A stretch of DNA of 32,124 nucleotides, taken from Chloroflexota bacterium (lineage in GTDB: Bacteria > Chloroflexota > Dehalococcoidia > UBA2979). The notes beneath the pieces are model-generated. The model had not been told where the DNA came from. It searched no databases and saw only the letters and a list, made by a program, of their open reading frames with translations. Numbering within the stretch: the first letter of the stretch is position 1; each line of letters begins with the position of its first letter. This document shows, one piece after another, positions 6,511 through 14,638 of the stretch. The position numbers and the translations under genes were made by a program. Location: positions 1 to 32,124 of the forward strand of contig CANFFZ010000009.1 of the NCBI GenBank assembly GCA_947446155.1. The letters run 5' to 3'.

Positions 6511-6602
6511 CGATGTCTCGCACCCGCCCGAGAAGCGAGGCCCGTAGAATGACCGCGAACCCAACCATCGACACCGTACGCACCGCAGCCGAGGAGCCGC
6601 CC

Positions 6603-7589
6603 ATGCCTGATCGAGGCCTGCACAGCCCCGGCATGCGCGACTTCGGACCAGCCGAGATGCGGCGCTTCCGCGAGGTCGAGCGGCGGTTCCTGGAGGCTGT
6701 CGAGGGCTCGGGCTACCTCGAGATCCGCACGCCGACGATCGAACCTCTGCACCTGTACACCGCCGCCGGGACGCTCTCCCCGCAGGCGCTGGAGCGTGTC
6801 TACTCCTTCCTCGACTGGGACGGGTGGAGTGGGGAGCGCGTCGTGCTGCGCCCGGACGCCACGGTTGCCGCGGCTCGCTGGTACGTGGACGCCACACGCA
6901 TGGGTGCCGCACCGATCGCGCGAGTCGCGTACGTCGCGCCGGTCTACCGCTTCGCCGTCGAGGGTGACCGCGAAGTCTGGCAGTGCGGCGTCGAACTGTT
7001 CGGTCCCGCGGCCGCCGAGGGCGATGCGGAACTGCTCACACTCGCCTCAACGTTCCTGCGTGGACTCGGTGTCGCTGATGCAACGGTCGACCTCGCGCAC
7101 GCGGGACTAGTGCGTGCGGCGTTCGCGGCGGCGGGCCTGACGCCGTCCCAGCAGGCCGAGGCGTACGACCTGATGCTCGAGGGCGACGCGGGCGTGACCG
7201 AACGGCTTGCGCAGGCCCACCCCGACCAGGCGACGAGCCTGCGGCTGCTCGCCGGTGTCGATGGGTCGTCCGTCGGTTACATCCAGAACCTGCGTGCGTC
7301 GTTGCTAGCGAGCGTCCCCGCTGCCGCCGGGCCGCTGGACGACCTCGCGAGGGCTGCGGCGGCCCTCGATGCTGCCGGCGTGCCGTATCGCGTGCTGGCG
7401 GCGACGGCGCGCAACTTCGAGTACTACAGCGGCGTGACGTTCCGCTTCCAGCAGGGCACCGGCGCCGAGGCGCGCACGCTGCTCGCAGGCGGACGCTACG
7501 ACGGGCTGACACAGACGCTGGGTGGCGAGGCCGCGCCGGCGTGCGGGTGGGGCGCTGACCTCCTGCGGCTCATCGAGGTGGCGTCGTGA
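6603..7589 (+). CDS. hisZ: ATP phosphoribosyltransferase regulatory subunit HisZ
   Basis: HisZ is a catalytically inactive histidyl-tRNA synthetase paralogue that assembles with short-form HisG and confers histidine feedback control. The 328 residues show the class II synthetase fold: MRDFGPAEMRRFREVERRFLE, the IRTPTIEPL segment, motif-2-like VLRPDATVAAARWYV, R.AYVAPVYRF...REVWQCGVELFGP, and the C-terminal FEYYSGVTFRFQQG with AGGRYDGLTQTLGG. It lacks the tRNA-binding C-terminal domain of HisRS. ATG 6603 is preferred because GAGGAG lies six bases upstream; an in-frame ATG at 6549 overlaps a -10-like TAGAAT (6545-6550), possibly a second promoter. The stop overlaps the hisG GTG by four bases. 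Its presence is expected with a short-form HisG. Confidence 0.93.
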   Translation: MPDRGLHSPGMRDFGPAEMRRFREVERRFLEAVEGSGYLEIRTPTIEPLHLYTAAGTLSPQALERVYSFLDWDGWSGERVVLRPDATVAAARWYVDATRMGAAPIARVAYVAPVYRFAVEGDREVWQCGVELFGPAAAEGDAELLTLASTFLRGLGVADATVDLAHAGLVRAAFAAAGLTPSQQAEAYDLMLEGDAGVTERLAQAHPDQATSLRLLAGVDGSSVGYIQNLRASLLASVPAAAGPLDDLARAAAALDAAGVPYRVLAATARNFEYYSGVTFRFQQGTGAEARTLLAGGRYDGLTQTLGGEAAPACGWGADLLRLIEVAS

Positions 7590-9001
7590 GTACCTCGACC
7601 CGACCGGTCCGCGTGGCGGTGCCGCGAGGCGATCTGCGCACGCCCGTCGGTGAGCGCCTCGTGGCGGCCGGGTTCCGCGCGGAAGGCTACCTCGAAGGCT
7701 CGCGCACCTATCGCTTTGACGTGGACGGGATCGAGGGCGTGCAGGTGCGCGTCTTCTCCGATCAGGACATCCCGATCCAGGTCGCCCTCGGCCAGTACGA
7801 CCTCGGCATCGCGAGCGGGACGTGGATCGACGAACTGCTCGTGCGCTACCGCCACGACTCGGTGGTACCGCTACGTCCCCTCGACATCGAGGGGGAGACG
7901 CTCGTCATCGCGGGCGCGCCGGGCGCCGACCTCGCGAGCCTCGCCGGTGCCGGTGTCGTGCGAGTGGCGACGGAGTACCCCCAAATCGCGCACCACTACC
8001 TGACGCGGCTGCGCGTCCCGGATTACCGGCTATACGAGGTGTGGGCGCAGGCCGAGGCGTGGCCGCCGCGCGACGCCGAACTCGCCATTGCGTCGGCCTC
8101 GGCTGTCGCGAAGGAAGGGCTCGCGGTCCTCGGCACCGTGCACCGCGGCGGCGTCTGGCTGATCGCGAACCGCGAGGCGCTAGCGACGCGCGACCTGTCG
8201 GCGGCGCTCGGGCCGCTGCTCTCGCTGGCGCGTGCGACAACCGAGGGCGGCCTCGTCGACCCGGCGCCGCTCGCGGTCACGCGCAGGGCCCCGAAGGCTG
8301 CGCCGCCGCGCGAGCGGTTCCGTATCGCTGTGCCGGACGGGCACGCACAACGGCACACAGTCGCCGCACTCGCCGACGCGGGGATCGCGTTCCCGGGCTA
8401 CGAGGCGACCTCGTCGGTGCGGTACCCGGAGTCGGGCGACCCAGAGGTCGAGGTGAAGGTGATGCGGCCGCAGGACATGCCGCGCGCCGTCGCCCTCGGC
8501 CACTTCGACCTCGCGATCAGCGGGCGGGACTGGCTGCGGGCGTTCCTTGCCACGTTCCCCGCGGCGCCGGTCACGGAACTGTGCGACCTCAAACGGTCGA
8601 AGTACCAGATGGGCGCGGTGATCAGCGAAGACCTGCCCGTGGACAGCATCGAGGAGGCGATCGCGCTCTGGCGGCGCGACGACCCGGAGTTCCCGATCCG
8701 CGTCGCCTCGGAGTACGCGAGTCTGGCGGACGAGTACGCGCGGACGCGTCACCTCGGCCGGTACCGGGTGATCCCGATCTCCGGTGCGTCCGAGGGCTTC
8801 GTGCCGGAAGACGCGGAGATTCTCATCGAAGGCACCGAGACAGGCACGACGCTGCGCGCCAACCGGCTGCGTATGATCGACATAATCATGGAATCGACGA
8901 ACTGCGTGATCGGCCACGCGACGGCGCCCGAGGGTGCTCGCGGGGCCCGACGGGCGGAGTACGTGGCGCGGCTGCAGACGGCAGCCGAAGCCGTCGCCTA
9001 G
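7586..9001 (+). CDS. hisG: ATP phosphoribosyltransferase, tandem double-domain HisG
   Basis: The enzyme joins ATP and PRPP in the first step of histidine synthesis. At 471 residues it is about twice the usual HisG-short length. It consists of two HisG catalytic modules, about 8-235 and 244-465, joined by an Ala/Pro-rich linker. Parallel landmarks are VRVAVPRGDL (8-17) and FRIAVPDGHA (245-254); SDQDIPIQVALGQYDLGI (58-75) and RPQDMPRAVALGHFDLAI (294-311); RVATEYPQIAHHYLTR (126-141) and RVASEYASLADEYART (372-387). Only the second module keeps the PRPP loop (EGTETGTTLRAN, 415-426) and the MESTNCVIGHA strand. The matching stretch of the first (163-195) lacks TGTTL, so the N-half is probably catalytically dead. 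It overlaps hisZ by four bases. Confidence 0.9.
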   Translation: MSTSTRPVRVAVPRGDLRTPVGERLVAAGFRAEGYLEGSRTYRFDVDGIEGVQVRVFSDQDIPIQVALGQYDLGIASGTWIDELLVRYRHDSVVPLRPLDIEGETLVIAGAPGADLASLAGAGVVRVATEYPQIAHHYLTRLRVPDYRLYEVWAQAEAWPPRDAELAIASASAVAKEGLAVLGTVHRGGVWLIANREALATRDLSAALGPLLSLARATTEGGLVDPAPLAVTRRAPKAAPPRERFRIAVPDGHAQRHTVAALADAGIAFPGYEATSSVRYPESGDPEVEVKVMRPQDMPRAVALGHFDLAISGRDWLRAFLATFPAAPVTELCDLKRSKYQMGAVISEDLPVDSIEEAIALWRRDDPEFPIRVASEYASLADEYARTRHLGRYRVIPISGASEGFVPEDAEILIEGTETGTTLRANRLRMIDIIMESTNCVIGHATAPEGARGARRAEYVARLQTAAEAVA

Positions 9002-9023
9002 ACAGGCGGAGAGGAAGCGGGAG

Positions 9024-9773
9024 ATGCCTTCGCTCGGGTCGCACCTCGCACGCGCACGGCAGGTCGCTGCCCGCCTCGCGCTGCCCGAGGTAGACGCGGA
9101 CCGGGGTGCGTTCTACCTTGGTGCGACCGCGCCGGACATCCGTGTGATCACACGTCTCGACCGCGCGGTCACACACTTCTTCGACCTGAAGGACTTCGGC
9201 GACCAAGACGGTGTGGCGCGCATGTTCGAGGCGCACCCGGCCCTCGCGACGCCGGCCGGCCTCGATGCCGCGACCACGGCATTCATTGCCGGGTACCTGA
9301 CGCACCTCGTGCTCGACGAGACGTTCATCAGCGAGGTGTACCGGCCGTCGTTTGGCGCGCTCTCACCGCTGAAGGAAGACGCGAAGGCGAACGTCCTTGA
9401 CCGTGCGCTGCAGTACGAGATGGACCGCCGCGACCGCCAGGACGAGACCGCAATGGCCGAGGTGCGTGCCGCCATTGAGGCGTCGATGCCGGTGGGAGGC
9501 ATTCCCTTCATCGCGGACGAACACCTCGTCCAGTGGGTGACCGTCTCGGCGGACGTGGCGAGTCAGGCGGCGGACTACTCCCGCTTCCGGCGGATGATGA
9601 TGCGTCACCTCGAAGGGGCGGGCTACGACCCCGCAGCCCTCGATGCCGCCTGCGAGGACCCGCATGGCCTGATCCGGGAAGCGTTCGATGTGGTCTCCGA
9701 GGAGCGCATCGAACGGTTCTGGCGCGACGCGACTGACCGAATGGAAGCGCGCGTGCGCTCGTACCTGCGATGA
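9024..9773 (+). CDS. Zinc-dependent phospholipase C-like protein inside the his operon
   Basis: The 249-residue product resembles the Zn-dependent phospholipase C-like domain found in many bacterial proteins of unknown substrate. Likely metal-site segments are SLGSHLAR (His7), GATAPDI (Asp38), the DRAVTHFF pair (Asp46, His51) and FIAGYLTHLVLDETF (His94, Asp98). No signal peptide or membrane helix is seen, so it is probably cytoplasmic, unlike secreted toxins of the fold. The ATG at 9024 follows GGGAG and GAGAGGAAG, 22 bp after hisG; hisD starts 10 bp after its stop. That placement implies co-transcription with histidine genes. A histidinol-phosphatase role is unlikely because an IMPase-type enzyme is supplied downstream. 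Fold assignment is moderate; function is not known. Confidence 0.6.
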   Translation: MPSLGSHLARARQVAARLALPEVDADRGAFYLGATAPDIRVITRLDRAVTHFFDLKDFGDQDGVARMFEAHPALATPAGLDAATTAFIAGYLTHLVLDETFISEVYRPSFGALSPLKEDAKANVLDRALQYEMDRRDRQDETAMAEVRAAIEASMPVGGIPFIADEHLVQWVTVSADVASQAADYSRFRRMMMRHLEGAGYDPAALDAACEDPHGLIREAFDVVSEERIERFWRDATDRMEARVRSYLR

Positions 9774-9783
9774 GGCTCAACCG

Positions 9784-11130
9784 ATGACCGCTTCTTCTGT
9801 CCGCTCCCTGCGAGTGGTGACCGACCTCGATCTCGCGCGCCGCACCGTGCTGGCCCGCGTGCCGCTTGCCGAGCCGGTGCTGGCGGACGCCGTCCAGCGC
9901 GGTATCGACGAACTGTGGGGTGTGCCCACCACCCCCGCCGATCACGTCCGCCAGATCATCGAGGCCGTCCGTACCGAGGGTGACGCCGCCGTCGTGCGCT
10001 TCTCACAGCGCTTCGATGGCTCGTCATACACCTCGATGGAAGTGACGGACGACGAGGTTGGCGACGCCTTCGAGGCCGTGACCGCCGAGGAGCACGACGC
10101 CATCGCCTTCGCGGTCGAGCGCGTACGCCGCTACCACGAGACGCAGATGGAGCACGCGCCCACCTCGTTCAGCGCGCGCGGGACGGGCATGCTCGTCCGG
10201 CCGTTGCGCAGCGCTGGCATCTACATGACGGGCAACGACGCGGTATTGCCGTCCTCGGTCGTCCACACCGCGGTGCCAGGCGTCGTCGCCGGGGTGACCG
10301 AGGTGATCGGCGTGACGGCGGCACGGGCGGACGGCACGGTCAACCCGCTGAAGTTGGTCGCGGCTCGGCTCTCCGGGGTGACACGGATCTTCCGCGCATC
10401 CGGCGCACAGGCGGTGGCTGCCCTCGCCTTCGGGACCGAGACCATCCCGCGCGTGGACAAGATCTTCGGCCCCGGAGGCATCTTCGTGACCATCGCTAAG
10501 CAGCAGATGTACGGGCGAGTTGGGATCGACTCGATCTACGGGCCTACGGAAACCCTCGTGCTGGCCGACGAGCACGCCGACCCCATCCTGTGCGCCGCGG
10601 ATCTCCTCGCCCAGGCAGAGCACGATGTCCTTGCGACGCCGGTGCTGATCACGACCTCGCTCGCACAAGCCGAGGCGGTGGCCGCCGCCATCGAGGAGCA
10701 ACTGCCGTCGCTTGAGCGCAACGCCATCGCACGCGCCGCGATCGAGCGCGGTGGTGCTGTCGTCGCGCGCGACCTCGAAGAGGCCATCGCCCTCGCGAAC
10801 GAGTTCGCACCGGAGCACCTCTGCCTGCTCGTCGAAGATCCCGAGGCGCTGCTGCCGCTCGTGCGGAACGCCGGTGGGGTCTTCCTCGGCGAGTCGTCGC
10901 CCGAGGTACTGGGCGACTACACCGCCGGGCCTTCGCACGTGATGCCGACCGGCGGCGCCGCGCGCTTCGCCTCGCCGCTGAGCGTCCTCGACTTCCTCAA
11001 GATCACCTCGGTCATCTCGCTGTCGGAGACCGACCTCGCGCGCCTCGGGCCGTATGCCGCGAGCCTCGCGCGCGCTGAGGGACTGACAGGGCACGCCCGC
11101 AGCATCGAGCGCCGGCTGGAAGGCCGCTAG
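9784..11130 (+). CDS. hisD: Histidinol dehydrogenase
   Basis: HisD oxidises L-histidinol to L-histidine in two NAD-dependent steps using a zinc site. The 448-residue length is typical. Signatures are RPLRSAGIYMTGN..LPSSVVHTAVPG, the GPGGIFVTIAKQQMYGRVGID stretch, IYGPTETLVLAD, LLAQAEHD (the Gln and His match the zinc ligands of the E. coli enzyme), EFAPEHLCL, LGDYTAGPSHVMPTGG (zinc-ligand Asp) and the C-terminal EGLTGHARSIE (fourth ligand His). The ATG at 9784 is used because GAGG lies eight bases before it; the frame extends into the preceding gene. Its stop abuts the hisC GTG with no gap. Confidence 0.95.
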   Translation: MTASSVRSLRVVTDLDLARRTVLARVPLAEPVLADAVQRGIDELWGVPTTPADHVRQIIEAVRTEGDAAVVRFSQRFDGSSYTSMEVTDDEVGDAFEAVTAEEHDAIAFAVERVRRYHETQMEHAPTSFSARGTGMLVRPLRSAGIYMTGNDAVLPSSVVHTAVPGVVAGVTEVIGVTAARADGTVNPLKLVAARLSGVTRIFRASGAQAVAALAFGTETIPRVDKIFGPGGIFVTIAKQQMYGRVGIDSIYGPTETLVLADEHADPILCAADLLAQAEHDVLATPVLITTSLAQAEAVAAAIEEQLPSLERNAIARAAIERGGAVVARDLEEAIALANEFAPEHLCLLVEDPEALLPLVRNAGGVFLGESSPEVLGDYTAGPSHVMPTGGAARFASPLSVLDFLKITSVISLSETDLARLGPYAASLARAEGLTGHARSIERRLEGR

Positions 11131-12261
11131 GTGGCCACCGTGCGTCGCTTCGACCCCCAGAAGGCGCTGCGCCCCGCGCTGCACCAGATCCCCGAGTACG
11201 CCGCACTCGAGGACCTCGACGCTGTCGCGCGCGAGTACGGCGTCGACCCGGCGACAGTCGTGAAGATCGATGGCAACGAGAACCCGTACGGCCCGTCGCC
11301 GAAGGCGCTGGAGGCGCTCCGCGGCGACTACCAGCCGCACCGCTACGGCGACGCCGACCAGCGGCGGCTCCGCGCGGCCATCTCGACGTACCTCGACGTG
11401 CCACTGGAGACGATCGTCTGCGGGAGCGGCAGCGACGAGATTATCGACCTGCTGTTCCGCCTGTTCATCGGCGAGGGCGACCGCACCGTCACCGCCTCGC
11501 CGACCTTCGGCATGTACGCCTTCGACGCAGCGCTGCACGGCGGCGAGGTCGTCGACGTCCCGCTGCTCGACGGCTGGGCGTTCGACACCGAGGGGCTCGA
11601 GGCCGCCGCGCGCGAGTCGAAGGTCGTCTTCATCCCGTCGCCGAACAATCCCACGGGCAACATCCTCCCAGTGGCGCTCGTCGAGCGGCTGCTGAATACC
11701 GGCGCGCTGGTCGTCGTCGACGAGGCATACATCGAGTTCTCGCAGACGCCCTCGCTGGCGCGCCGCGCGGCGACGGAGCCGGGGCTCGTCGTGCTGCGCA
11801 CGCTCTCGAAATGGGGCGGACTGGCCGGTCTTCGCTTCGGCTACGGCGTGATGCACCCGCAGGTCGCGGACCTCATGATGCGCACGAAGCAGCCTTACAA
11901 CGTGAACGCCGCCGCCGAGGCCGCCGCGCTCGCCTCGTACGAGGACACGGCCATCCTCGATGCTCGCGCGCAGACGCTGGTGGCGGAGCGGGAGCGCGTG
12001 AGCGCGGCGCTCGCCGGCCTCGGCTGGATACACCCGTACCCCTCGGAGGCCGTCTTCGTACTCATGCGCCTGGGCCGCGATGGCCAGCGGATCGAGGGCA
12101 AGGCAGTTCGGGATGGCCTGCGACGGCGCAGCATCTTCCCTCGGTTCTTCGACACGCCGAGGTTGCGCGACCACATCCGGATCTCCGTGGGGACACCGGA
12201 ACAGAACGACCGGGTCATCGCGGCATTCCGCGAGATCGGTGAGGAGCAGGCCCGTGGTTAG
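11131..12261 (+). CDS. hisC: Histidinol-phosphate aminotransferase
   Basis: HisC converts imidazole-acetol phosphate to histidinol phosphate with glutamate as donor. It is a 376-residue fold type I PLP enzyme: KIDGNENPYGPSP near 47, RYGDADQRRLRAAI, GSGSDEIIDLLFRLF, SPNNPTGNILP near 170, VVDEAYIEF, and the PLP lysine Lys227 in TLSKWGGLAGLRFGYG. The GTG immediately follows the hisD TAG, so translation is probably coupled. The gene overlaps hisB by eight bases. Aromatic transaminases of the same family are the main alternative, but the operon settles the call. Confidence 0.94.
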   Translation: MATVRRFDPQKALRPALHQIPEYAALEDLDAVAREYGVDPATVVKIDGNENPYGPSPKALEALRGDYQPHRYGDADQRRLRAAISTYLDVPLETIVCGSGSDEIIDLLFRLFIGEGDRTVTASPTFGMYAFDAALHGGEVVDVPLLDGWAFDTEGLEAAARESKVVFIPSPNNPTGNILPVALVERLLNTGALVVVDEAYIEFSQTPSLARRAATEPGLVVLRTLSKWGGLAGLRFGYGVMHPQVADLMMRTKQPYNVNAAAEAAALASYEDTAILDARAQTLVAERERVSAALAGLGWIHPYPSEAVFVLMRLGRDGQRIEGKAVRDGLRRRSIFPRFFDTPRLRDHIRISVGTPEQNDRVIAAFREIGEEQARG

Positions 12262-12862
12262 TCAGGCATCCAGGACCGCGAGCGTCGCACGCAAGACCTC
12301 GGAGACCGACATCTCCGTGGCGCTGACTGTGGACGGCACGGGAATCGCCGACATCCACACCGGCATCGGCTTCTACGACCACATGTGGACCGCCTTCGCG
12401 AAGCACGGCCGCTTCGGCCTCACCATCCGCGCCTCCGGCGACCTGCACATCGACGCCCACCACACGATGGAGGACGTCGCGCTCGCCGTCGGCCTGGCGT
12501 TCGACGAAGCCCTCGGCGACCGCGCGGGCATCGTCCGCATGGGCGACGCACTCGTCCCGTTGGACGAGGCGCTGATCCAGGCCGTCATCGACATCTCCGG
12601 CCGGCCCTTCGCCGCTGTTGACCTCGCTTTCATCGGCGAGCGGATGGGCGACGCGCCGACCGAGATGGTGGCGCACGTCCTGCGCTCCTTCGCCACAGCG
12701 GCGCAGATCACCCTGCACGTCCGGATGCTCGCCGGCGCGAACGACCACCACGTCGCCGAAGCGACGATGAAGGCGCTTGGCCGCGCCCTCGACGCCGCCA
12801 CTACCCTCGACCCCCGCATCGCCGGCACCGTGCCGTCGACCAAGGGCACGCTGACGACGTGA
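12254..12862 (+). CDS. hisB: Imidazoleglycerol-phosphate dehydratase (monofunctional)
   Basis: HisB removes water from imidazoleglycerol phosphate at a di-manganese centre. The 202 residues match the single-function form, with no fused phosphatase. The paired metal motifs are clear: DIHTGIGFYDHMW and DAHHTMEDVALAVG in the first half, and the second-repeat HVLRSFATAAQITLHV and GANDHHVAEATMKALGRAL. The GTG at 12254 lies within the end of hisC with GAGGAG seven bases upstream. It overlaps the next gene by four bases (GTGA). Confidence 0.95.
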   Translation: MVSQASRTASVARKTSETDISVALTVDGTGIADIHTGIGFYDHMWTAFAKHGRFGLTIRASGDLHIDAHHTMEDVALAVGLAFDEALGDRAGIVRMGDALVPLDEALIQAVIDISGRPFAAVDLAFIGERMGDAPTEMVAHVLRSFATAAQITLHVRMLAGANDHHVAEATMKALGRALDAATTLDPRIAGTVPSTKGTLTT

Positions 12863-13671
12863 GTGACACCCAGTCGCTTCTCTCCTTCGCCCTCGAACTC
12901 GCCGATGAGGCGGATCGCGTCTCGATGGGGTTCTATCGAGGTGATCTAGGGACCGAGGCGAAGGCGAACGGTTCGCTCGTCACGCTCGCGGACAAGGCCG
13001 TGGAGACGCAACTGCGCGAGTTGATCCTTGCGCGGTACCCGGAGCACGCCATCCTCGGCGAGGAGCAGGGGCACACGCCGGGGGTCTCGGGCACGCGCTG
13101 GATCATCGACCCCATCGACGGGACGCACGGGTTCACGCGCGGACTGCCGGTCTGGGCCTCGCTGATCGCCGTCGAGGTGGACGGGCGCATCGAGGCCGGT
13201 GTGGCCTCGGCGCCGGCGCTCGGCACGCGGTGGTGGGCCGGGCGCGGGCTGGGCGCGTACCGAGGCGTGACCGGGACTCGGTCCCACGCGGGCGAGCGGA
13301 TCCACGTCTCGCCGGTCGCACGCCTCGATGCCGCCCAGGTGCTGTACGGCTCGTGGGGTTACACAGCGAAGCGCTGGCCGGGCTTCGAGGCGCTGCTGCG
13401 CTCAGCGTGGCGGACGCGCGGCTACGGCGACTTCTGGCAGCACTGCCTCGTCGCGGAAGGCGCGGCCGAGGTGGCCCTCGAGGGCGACATCAGCCCGTGG
13501 GACATCGCCGCCCTCATCGTGATCCTCGAAGAAGCGGGCGGTCGCCTGACCGACGACCGAGGCGTCTCCACCATCGACACCGGCCACAGCGTCACCTCGA
13601 ATGGCGCGCTCCACGAGGAGACGCTACGCGTACTCCTCGGCGGTGCGGCGACGACCGGGGCGGGGTGGTAG
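12859..13671 (+). CDS. hisN: Histidinol-phosphatase, inositol-monophosphatase type
   Basis: The 270-residue protein belongs to the Mg/Li-dependent IMPase family: ILGEEQG (metal Glu), WIIDPIDGTHGF with Asp84-Pro-Ile-Asp87-Gly-Thr89, and DISPWDIAALIVILEEAGG with the third metal Asp. IMPase-type enzymes (HisN) supply histidinol-phosphate phosphatase in actinobacteria and others. Position at the end of hisZGDCB, with a four-base overlap to a monofunctional hisB, makes that role likely. Inositol monophosphatase or another sugar-phosphatase activity cannot be excluded by sequence. The start is GTG 12859. Confidence 0.82.
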   Translation: MSDTQSLLSFALELADEADRVSMGFYRGDLGTEAKANGSLVTLADKAVETQLRELILARYPEHAILGEEQGHTPGVSGTRWIIDPIDGTHGFTRGLPVWASLIAVEVDGRIEAGVASAPALGTRWWAGRGLGAYRGVTGTRSHAGERIHVSPVARLDAAQVLYGSWGYTAKRWPGFEALLRSAWRTRGYGDFWQHCLVAEGAAEVALEGDISPWDIAALIVILEEAGGRLTDDRGVSTIDTGHSVTSNGALHEETLRVLLGGAATTGAGW

Positions 13672-13673
13672 GC

Positions 13674-14338
13674 ATGCCAAGCAGGCGCACATGGCGCCGT
13701 GCGATCACCGATACGAGGAACACCGTTACCGGTTCCCTCAAGTTTTGGTGGGTGGCAGCGCTCGTTGGTCTGGTTGGTGGCTCTATTGGAGTCGGCGATG
13801 CCGCGAGTGCAGCACACTGGCCGCTTTCGACGCCTCTCCTTGACGCTTGGGACCACGGGGTGGGGGCACCGGCAGTGTTTTCGTGCTCGTTGTCATGGTC
13901 TTCGGGTGGCAGGCCATTTCGGCGCCGGCGCGAAATCTCTGCGACGACCTACGTGCATCGCTCGACCATACCAACCTGCCAGTCCTCAGCAGTCCACTCG
14001 GCATGATGAAGGCCGAACTCCAGAGACTCGCCAGCGATATAACTACGAGAGCTAACGAGTAGAAGCTAATCCAATTCCAGGGTGACTCCTGGTGCACCTC
14101 ACTTCGGGTGACATCTCCGATCACCGGGCTCGTTGGTAAAGTCCCCATCAACTCGGAGTTTGCCAGTGAGTTTGGCGGGCGCCTCAAGTACCTCGATCAG
14201 GAACTTCGACGCGCGAATTGGCGACCAGATGTCTTACTAAGCGATCTAGCGTTAACTCCTGAGTGCGACAACACGGATCACTTACGGTGGCTCGCTATCG
14301 AGATCCAGAAACTGGCAACCGCGCTTCCGGTAACGTAG
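13674..14338 (+). pseudogene. Decayed two-helix membrane protein gene (frameshift and internal stop)
   Basis: Starting at ATG 13674 one frame encodes a basic N-terminus and a hydrophobic stretch (FWWVAALVGLVGGSIGVG). Adding one G in the run at 13862-13866 joins it to a second frame with another hydrophobic stretch (SVFVLVVMVFGWQAI) and a soluble tail (SPLGMMKAELQRLASDITTR). That frame meets TAG at 14060-14062, then stays open as KLIQFQGDSWCTSLRV..LPINSEF-like sequence to a TAG at 14336-14338. The restored product would be about 220 residues. I do not recognise the family. The region is visibly less GC-rich than its neighbours and uses codons such as TTA, AGA and ATA that they avoid, suggesting foreign origin or relaxed selection. 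Two separate short genes are the alternative. Confidence 0.55.
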
Positions 14339-14354
14339 ACGTGGCTCCGAGCTA

Positions 14355-14618
14355 TTACACCGTCGCCAGCGCAGCAACCTCAAACTCGAAGTCCTCGATC
14401 ACTGCATTCGCGAGGAGCTTCTGACACATTTCGCGGACGGCAGTGGTCGCGTCGGCTTCGGAGGCGGCTTCGAGCGTGATGTCGATGCGCTTGCCGGCGC
14501 GGACGGTCTGGACGCCGGTGAAGCCGAGCGACTGCAGGCCGCCGGCGACCGCGAGGCCCTGCGGGTCGTTCACCAGCGGGCGGAGCATCACGTTCACGTG
14601 GGCGATGTAGCGGGGCAT
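14355..14618 (-). CDS. purS: Phosphoribosylformylglycinamidine synthase subunit PurS
   Basis: PurS is the small subunit bridging PurQ and PurL in the fourth step of purine synthesis. The 87 residues show the family pattern: Y.AHVNVMLRPLVNDPQGLAVAGGLQSLGF near the N-terminus, VQTVRAGKRIDI in the middle, and a helix with MCQKLLANAVIEDFEFE at the end. It is the last gene of the minus-strand purine operon, 20 bp after purC. purQ and purL, which often follow, are absent; a decayed plus-strand gene lies beyond instead. Confidence 0.92.
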   Translation of the reverse strand: MPRYIAHVNVMLRPLVNDPQGLAVAGGLQSLGFTGVQTVRAGKRIDITLEAASEADATTAVREMCQKLLANAVIEDFEFEVAALATV

Positions 14619-14638
14619 CGGGACTCCTCAGTCGCTGA

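Noticed and set aside
6549..6602. Upstream ATG 6549 as the hisZ start
   Set aside because: It overlaps a -10-like TAGAAT and has no ribosome site. ATG 6603 has GAGGAG at good spacing and gives the family N-terminus.
10024..12174. A 716-codon open frame on the minus strand opposite hisD and hisC
   Set aside because: It is a GC-driven shadow: highly charged, low-complexity translation with Arg/Asp/Gly runs, no domain motif, and fully overlapped by two well-identified genes.
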